A stretch of DNA of 64,000 nucleotides from Paracoccus mutanolyticus. Lineage in GTDB: Bacteria > Pseudomonadota > Alphaproteobacteria > Rhodobacterales > Rhodobacteraceae. The notes under the pieces are model-generated. The model did no database searches and was not told the origin of the DNA. It saw only the letters and a program-made list of their open reading frames with translations. This document shows, piece after piece, positions 59,070 through 64,000 of the stretch; the stretch's first letter is position 1; each line of letters opens with the position of its first letter. The position numbers and the translations under genes are program-made. The DNA lies in the NCBI RefSeq assembly GCF_003285265.1, contig NZ_CP030239.1, positions 930,001-994,000 on the forward strand, given 5' to 3'.

Positions 59070-59889
59070 TCAGGCCTTCATGCGATAGCCGCGGTCCAGC
59101 CAGCGCCAGGCCAGTGCCAGGACCAGCGCCACGGCAAGCCCGCAGACCAGAAGCCCGCGCAGCGCCGGCGCGTCCGACACGCCCGCAAAGCCGTAGCGCG
59201 CCCCGTCGATCAGATAGAAGATCGGGTTCCAGTGCGCCAGCGTGCGGAACGGCTCGGGCAGGGCCTGCACCGAATAGAAGGTGCCCGACAGGAAGGACAG
59301 CGGCGTCACGATGAAATTGGTGATCGCGGCCATGTGGTCGAACTTCTGGGCGACGATCCCGCCCAGCAGACCCAGCCCCCCCATCAGAAGCGCCCCCAGC
59401 ACGACGAAGGCCAGCGCCCAGGCGGAGCGCGATCCCCTGGCCGATGACCAGCGCCATGCCCAGGCCGATGGCCCCCGCCACGATCAGCGCGCGCACCAGC
59501 GCCCCCGCCAGATAGCCGGTCAGGATCTCGCCCGCCGACAGGGGCGGCATCAGCGTGTCGACGATATTGCCTTGCATCTTGGCCGAGATGATGCTCGACG
59601 AGGTGTTGGCGAAGGCGTTCTGGATCACCGTCATCATCAGGATGCCCGGCCCCAGGAAGGCCAGATAGGGCAGGCCCATGACCTCGCCCCGGTTCTGGCC
59701 CAACGCCAGGGCAAAGACCACCACGAACAGCGCCGAGGTCATCAGCGGCGCAAAGATGGTCTGCTGCCAGACGTTCATGAAGCGCATGATCTCGCGCTGC
59801 GCCAGGGTATAAAGCCCCAGCCAGTTCACGCGGCCGAACCGGCGCACGCCCATCTGGCGAAATCCTGGAATCGTCGGGTCGGGTTGCAT
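59070..59889 (-). CDS. ABC-2 type transporter permease (one frameshift)
   Basis: Start 59889 (MQPDPTIPGFRQMGVRRFGR). TM helices include PLMTSALFVVVFALALGQ and FLGPGILMMTVIQNAFANTS; the frame breaks near 59425 and resumes with FVVLGALLMGGLGLLGGIV, NFIVTPLSFLSGTFYSVQAL, LRGLLVCGLAVALVLALAWR. This is the NodJ/ABC2 family, a relative of the permease at 31812 but without an adjacent ATPase. Confidence 0.85.
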
Positions 59890-60032
59890 CGGCGCTCCTT
59901 GAATTTGCGGGTTCGTGCGGGTAAATCTGGCTATCCCCATTCCCGGACCCCGGTTCTAAGGCGGGGTCCCGCGGAATTGAAGACACGAACAGATGTGCAC
60001 CGGCGACCGTCGCGGTGCAGGAAAGGCAAGCC

Positions 60033-60673
60033 ATGTCCTGGACCGACGAGCGCGTCGAGACGCTGAAACGCATGTGGGCCGAAGGTCAATCCGCCAGCCA
60101 GATCGCCAAGGAACTGGGCGGCGTGACCCGCAACGCGGTGATCGGCAAGGTCCACCGTCTGGGCCTGTCGAACCGGGCCGAGGACGAGGCCGCCCCCGCC
60201 GAGGCGGCGCCCGCTGCCCCCGTGGCCCCCGCCCCGACGGCGGCTCGGCCCAGCCTCGCCCCGAACCCAAGGCCGCGCCCCAGCCCGCCGCCGCGGCGGC
60301 CCCCGCGCCCCAGCCCGACCCCGAGCCCGAGGATGAGGCGCAACCCGCCGCCCCGGCCGAGCCCGCAGCCTCCCAGCCGGCCGGCTTCAACCGCCGCACC
60401 ATCGTGCCCGCCGGCCAGCCGCTGCCGCCGCAGCCCTCGGCCAACGAGATCAGCCCCGAGGCGCTGGCCTCGGTGCGCGAGGTCGAAAAGCGCGCCCGCA
60501 AGCTCACGCTGATGGAACTGACCGAACGGACCTGCAAATGGCCGATCGGCGACCCGGCGACGGACAAGTTCTGGTTCTGCGGCCTGCCCTCGGCCCCCGG
60601 CAAGCCCTATTGCGAGGCGCATGTCGGCGTGGCCTTCCAGCCGATGAGTTCGCGGCGCGACCGCCGGCGCTGA
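60033..60673 (+). CDS. gcrA: GcrA cell-cycle regulator (one or two frameshifts)
   Basis: ATG 60033, RBS GAAAGG. N-terminal helix-turn-helix MSWTDERVETLKRMWAEGQS then ASQIAKELGGVTRNAVIGKV. A Pro/Ala-rich linker contains a frame change (about 60250-60300). The C-terminal domain LTLMELTERTCKWPIGDPAT, FWFCGLPSAPGKPYCEAHVG holds the Cys cluster. GcrA activates CcrM-methylated (GAnTC) promoters with sigma-70. The linker is low-complexity, so the exact indel is hard to fix. Confidence 0.9.
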
Positions 60674-60680
60674 CCCGGGG

Positions 60681-61145
60681 ATGGCGGCCCGCATGGATGC
60701 CGGCGCCTCCCGCCCGGTGCTGGCCGCGCTGGCCGTCCTGCTCGACCCCGGGCCTGACGGCGGGGCGCGCGCGCTGCTGGTGCGCCGCCGCAACCCGCCC
60801 GATGCCGGGCTCTGGGGCTTTCCGGGCGGCCATGTCGAACCGGGCGAAACCGCCCTTGCCGCCGCCGCCCGCGAACTGCACGAGGAAACCGGCCTGACCG
60901 CCAGCCCGCTCTGCTACATCGACAATATCGACGTGATCGAACGCGACGCCGGCGGCGGGCTGCGCTTTCACTTCCTGCTCGCGGCGGTGCTCTGCCGGCC
61001 GACCGGACCGGCGCGCGCGCCCGTCGCCGCCGACGACGCGCTGGACGCCGCCTGGTTCCCGCTGGACGACCTCCGCGCGGGCCGCCTGCCGCTCAGCGCG
61101 CGCGTCATCGAAACCCTCGACCGCGCGCTGCAACTCCACCCCTGA
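60681..61145 (+). CDS. NUDIX hydrolase
   Basis: 154 residues. Nudix box GGHVEPGETALAAAARELHE then ETGL; the preceding strand RALLVRRRNPPDAGLWGFPG. It starts eight bases after the gcrA stop, so the genes are co-transcribed. The substrate is unknown. The frame is intact. Confidence 0.9.
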   Translation: MAARMDAGASRPVLAALAVLLDPGPDGGARALLVRRRNPPDAGLWGFPGGHVEPGETALAAAARELHEETGLTASPLCYIDNIDVIERDAGGGLRFHFLLAAVLCRPTGPARAPVAADDALDAAWFPLDDLRAGRLPLSARVIETLDRALQLHP

Positions 61146-61149
61146 AGTC

Positions 61150-61212
61150 TTTCGTGTCCCAATATCCCGGGGGGACGCGCCCCTTGGGCGCGTGGGGGCA
61201 GAGCCCCCTTCC
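61150..61212. repeat. Dispersed intergenic stem-loop repeat, copy C
   Basis: CTTTCGTGTCCCAATATCCC, GGGGGGACGCGCCCC, GGGCGCGTGGGGGC, then AGAGCCCCC. The GGGGGC-AGAG-CCCCC stem is identical to copy B. It is directly followed by the 11-bp array at 61240. Confidence 0.7.
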
Positions 61213-61239
61213 TTCGCCCCCGATGCCGTCCCGTCCGAC

Positions 61240-61272
61240 GCCCGGTGTACGCCCCGTGTACGCGCGGTGCAC
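61240..61272. repeat. 11-bp tandem repeat, second locus
   Basis: GCCCGGTGTAC, GCCCCGTGTAC, GCGCGGTGCAC are three adjacent 11-bp units. On the other strand these read GTGCACCGCGC, GTACACGGGGC, GTACACCGGGC, matching the array at 22938-22981. Confidence 0.7.
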
Positions 61273-61388
61273 GCGGGTCACCCCCCGAAACCCCATGTTT
61301 TCCCGGGCTTTCGGACCCTTTGCCCGCGCCCCGTTGCGCGGCCAGGCCCTGCAACGCCCGCAGGACTTTCCAAGCCGCCCCATCGCGG

Positions 61389-61570
61389 CTAGACAGGGCG
61401 CCGACCCCTTAGCCGCACCGCATGGACCGGGATGCCGAGGGCCGTGAAGCGATTCATGACCGCTGCGCGGATCTGGACCTCGGCAACCTGGCGGTCGAAG
61501 TCCCGTGACATCAGCCGCAGGCCAAGCCGCTTCACGCAGTTCATTTTCGTTTTCACCCACCGCTGCGGCG
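61389..61570 (-). mobile_element. IS5-family transposase C-terminal fragment
   Basis: The minus strand reads [20 protein letters not shown], then DFDRQVAEVQIRAAVMNRFT and ALGIPV. This is the C-terminal end of IS5-type transposases. It occupies the position of the metG promoter and first approximately 65 codons. The catalytic DDE residues lie outside the piece. Confidence 0.7.
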
Positions 61571-61579
61571 GGACTACCG

Positions 61580-63132
61580 GCTCGAACTGGCCGCCAGAAG
61601 CGCGGGCAAGCCGGTCGCGGTCTATTGCGCGGAAATGCATGAAATCCAGGCGGAAATCGCCCGGAACTTCGGCCTGTCCTTCGACCATTTCGGCCGCTCC
61701 TCCTCGGAACGCAACCACGTCCTGACCCAGCATTTCGCCGGCAAGCTCGACGAAAACGGCTGGATCTCCGAAGTCGAGGAAAGCCAGATCTATTCCATCG
61801 ACGACGGCCGCTTCCTGCCCGACCGCTATATCGAGGGCACCTGCCCGAACTGCGGCTACGACAAGGCCCGCGGCGACCAGTGCGAGAACTGCACCAAGCA
61901 GCTCGACCCCACCGACCTGATCGAGCCGCGCAGCGCCATCTCGGGCTCGACCAATCTCGAAGTGCGCCGGACCAAGCATCTCTACCTCGCCAGCGCGCCT
62001 GAATGATCAGACCATCACCAATGGCTTGACAGGGGACCCGCTTCGAGACCGATCCTGACCACCGGAAAGCCGAGCTCGGCAAAGTGCCGCGACAGGGCTT
62101 CCGGCGCGCTCGCCACGCGATCTCGACTGGGGCATCCCGGTCAAGAAGGGCGATCAGCCCTGGCCGGGGATGGAGGGCAAGGTCTTCTACGTCTGGTTCG
62201 ACGCCCCCATCGAATACATCGCCGCTACCGCCGAGGGCACCGACAAGCGGGGCGAGCCCGACAGTGCCTGGCGCCGCTGGTGGCGCCTGGACGAAGGGGC
62301 GCAGGACGTGACCTATACCCAGTTCATGGGCAAGGACAACGTGCCCTTCCACACCCTCAGCTTCCCGGCCACGATCATCGGCTCGGGCGAACCCTGGAAG
62401 CTCGTGGACTATATCAAGTCATTCAATTACCTCACTTATGACGGCGGCCAGTTCAGCACCTCGCAGGGCCGCGGCGTATTCATGGACCAGGCGCTGTCGA
62501 TCCTGCCGGCCGATTACTGGCGCTGGTGGCTGCTGTCGCACGCCCCGGAATCCGGCGACAGCGAATTCACCTGGGACAACTTCCAGCAATCCGTGAACAA
62601 GGATCTGGCCGACGTTCTGGGCAATTTCGTCAGCCGCATCACCAAGTTCTGCCGCAGCAAGTTCGGCGAGACCGTCCCCGAAGGCGGCAGCTACGGCCCC
62701 GAGGAACAGGCCCTGATCGAGGCGCTGACCACCCGCATCCGCGCCTATGAAACCTTCATGGACCATATGGAGGTCCGCAAGTCCGCCGCCGAACTGCGCG
62801 CGATCTGGGTCTTGGGCAACGAATACCTGCAATCCGCCGCGCCCTGGTCCACGGTCAAGACCGACCCCGAAAAGGCCGCGATGCAGGTCCGGCTGGGCCT
62901 GAACCTGATCCGGCTTTATGCCGTTCTTTCAATGCCTTTCATTCCCTTCGCCAGCGATGCGATGCTGGACGCGATGCGCAGCGGCAACCGCGACTGGCCC
63001 GACGACCTGGCCGCCGCGCTGCGGGTCCTGCCGCCCGGCCACGCCTTCACGGTCCCCGAGGTCCTGTTCGCCAAGATCACCGACGAGCAACGCGACGAAT
63101 GGCAAGAGCGTTTCAAGGGCATCCGGAGCTAG
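61580..63132 (+). pseudogene. metG: Methionyl-tRNA synthetase, N-terminus lost and interior patched
   Basis: Recognisable sequence begins [20 protein letters not shown]. It continues with the zinc-knob [17 protein letters not shown], then breaks after RRTKHLYL (61989). About 130 bp of IS110-like sequence follow, then [18 protein letters not shown] native sequence resumes near 62118 and runs to [15 protein letters not shown] (the KMSKS-type loop) and the anticodon domain, ending at 63132. The HIGH motif is missing. metG is essential, so either a second copy exists or this is misassembled. Confidence 0.8.
62023..62115 (-). mobile_element. IS110-family transposase N-terminal fragment inside metG
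   Basis: The minus strand reads [20 protein letters not shown] then RIGLEAGPLS. This is the conserved N-terminal stretch of IS110 transposases around the DEDD Glu (GLEAGPLS). It is about 93 bp within about 129 bp of foreign sequence, in place of about 50 metG codons. Confidence 0.65.
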
Positions 63133-63170
63133 ACCGGCCGCGTCCCGCGGCCCCCACCGCAGGAGAACCG

Positions 63171-64000
63171 ATGACCCATTGCATCCTGGTCGGCGCCCCC
63201 GTCGACGAAGGCCAGCGCCGCCCCGGCTGCCTGATGGGCCCCGCCGCCTACCGCGTCGCGGGCCTCGCGCGCACCCTGTCGGATCTCGGCCACACGGTCG
63301 AGGATCGCGGCGATGTCGCGCCGACCACCCCGCGGGGGTGTCCTGGCGCCTCGCCGTCCACCACCTGCCGGGACGTCGCCTGGTCCAAGGCGCGGTCGGC
63401 CGCGCCGCGACCGCCATGTCCGACGGGCTGCCGATCTTCATGGGGGGCGATCATTCGCTGTCGCTCGGCACCGTGGCGGGCGTCGCCTCGCACGCGATGG
63501 CGGCGGGCAGGCCGCTGTTCGTGCTGTGGCTGGATGCGCACAGCGATTTCCACACCGTCGAGACGACCAGTTCGGGCAACCTGCACGGCACGCCGATGGC
63601 CTATGCGGCGGGGCGGATGGGGTTCGATCCGTTCCCGCCCTTTCCGGCGCCGGTGCCCGGGGAAAACATCTGCCTGTTCGGCATCCGCTCGGTCGATCCG
63701 GCGGAACACGCCATGCTCGAGGCGACCGAGATCACCGTCAGCGACATGCGGGTGCTGGACGAACAGGGCATCGCGGCCCCCCTGCGCGCCTTCCTGGACC
63801 GGGTCCAGGCCGAAAACGGCCTGCTGCACGTCAGCCTGGACGTGGACTTCCTTGATCCCTCGGTCGCGCCAGCAGTGGGCACCACCGTGCCCGGCGGCAC
63901 CACCTTCCGCGAGGCGCATCTGGTCTGCGAACTGCTGCACGAATCGGGGCTGGTCACCTCGTTGGACCTGGTCGAGTTGAACCCCTTTCTTGACGATCGG
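63171..64000 (+). CDS. rocF: Arginase (partial at the window end, frameshifted)
   Basis: ATG 63171: MTHCILVGAPVDEGQRRPGC, LMGPAAYRVAGLARTLSDLG. The frame breaks near 63335 and resumes with IFMGGDHSLSLGTVAGVASH, LWLDAHSDFHTVETTSSGNL (DAHSD Mn ligands), LHVSLDVDFLDPSVAPAVGT (DVD). The gene runs beyond the window. It hydrolyses arginine to ornithine and urea, opposing argF/argD/argH flux. rocF-type is inferred by similarity; agmatinase is less likely given GGDHSLSLGT and the length. Confidence 0.85.

Overview
The window is high-GC alphaproteobacterial chromosome. Gene content and order (GcrA, divergent tsaD/hemD, phaA-phaB, argH-lipoprotein-lysA, argF-argD, a 54-residue DUF465 protein, MlaC/MlaA) suggest Rhodobacteraceae, most likely Paracoccus or a close relative. 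The genus is an inference from gene content.

Layout. 1-2.8 kb: tail of a PQQ glucose dehydrogenase, then a copper/periplasmic trio (DUF2946-like, PCuAC chaperone, PepSY membrane protein). 2.7-10.9 kb: a graveyard of broken pieces (DnaE2, histidine phosphatase, HyuA, IS3, acyl-CoA synthetase, Mu-like capsid, polar amino-acid ABC transporter, LysR, IS110, TetR, an IS481/IS66 chimera, AraC, DNA adenine methylase) with no intact gene, ending at tRNA-Thr(CGT). 11-24 kb: HemY/mitofilin-like/hemD divergent from tsaD-gpsA-YciI-EVE, a damaged ABC exporter, CAP and LysM proteins, an acyl-CoA synthetase and a GT61 glycosyltransferase. 24-33 kb: EttA, a sulfotransferase, a zinc-ribbon protein, ftsE-ftsX-plsC, a two-gene ABC-2 exporter and a cold-shock protein. 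33-42 kb: a secreted ClpP-fold-like protein, rimO, a TIGR02302 protein, lysA/lipoprotein/argH, tlpA and tag. 42-53 kb: an EAL protein, phaA-phaB, a methyltransferase, a polyprenyl diphosphate synthase, amtB, PBP1A, mlaC and a truncated mlaA. 53-64 kb: a type I secretion ATPase/adaptor pair, argF-argD, an ABC-2 permease, gcrA, a NUDIX hydrolase, metG and an arginase that runs off the end.

How the genes fit together. Themes are envelope biogenesis (PBP1A, FtsEX, MlaA/C, LysM), arginine/ornithine metabolism (argH, argF, argD, arginase), polyhydroxybutyrate synthesis (phaA-phaB, with a strong palindrome before phaB) and isoprenoid/haem supply.

Two cautions. First, about twenty conserved genes, several normally essential (ftsE, ftsX, tsaD, gpsA, metG), are broken by one- or two-base indels, often in short runs such as CCC to CC; this looks like uncorrected sequence error rather than biology. 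Second, several housekeeping genes carry patches of roughly 85-180 bp that are recognisable pieces of mobile-element genes (traG, IS66, IS5, IS110, IS3) in place of native codons. Either this is a real mosaic or, more likely, misassembly. Intergenic regions also hold a dispersed stem-loop repeat (three copies) and an 11-bp tandem repeat (two loci).
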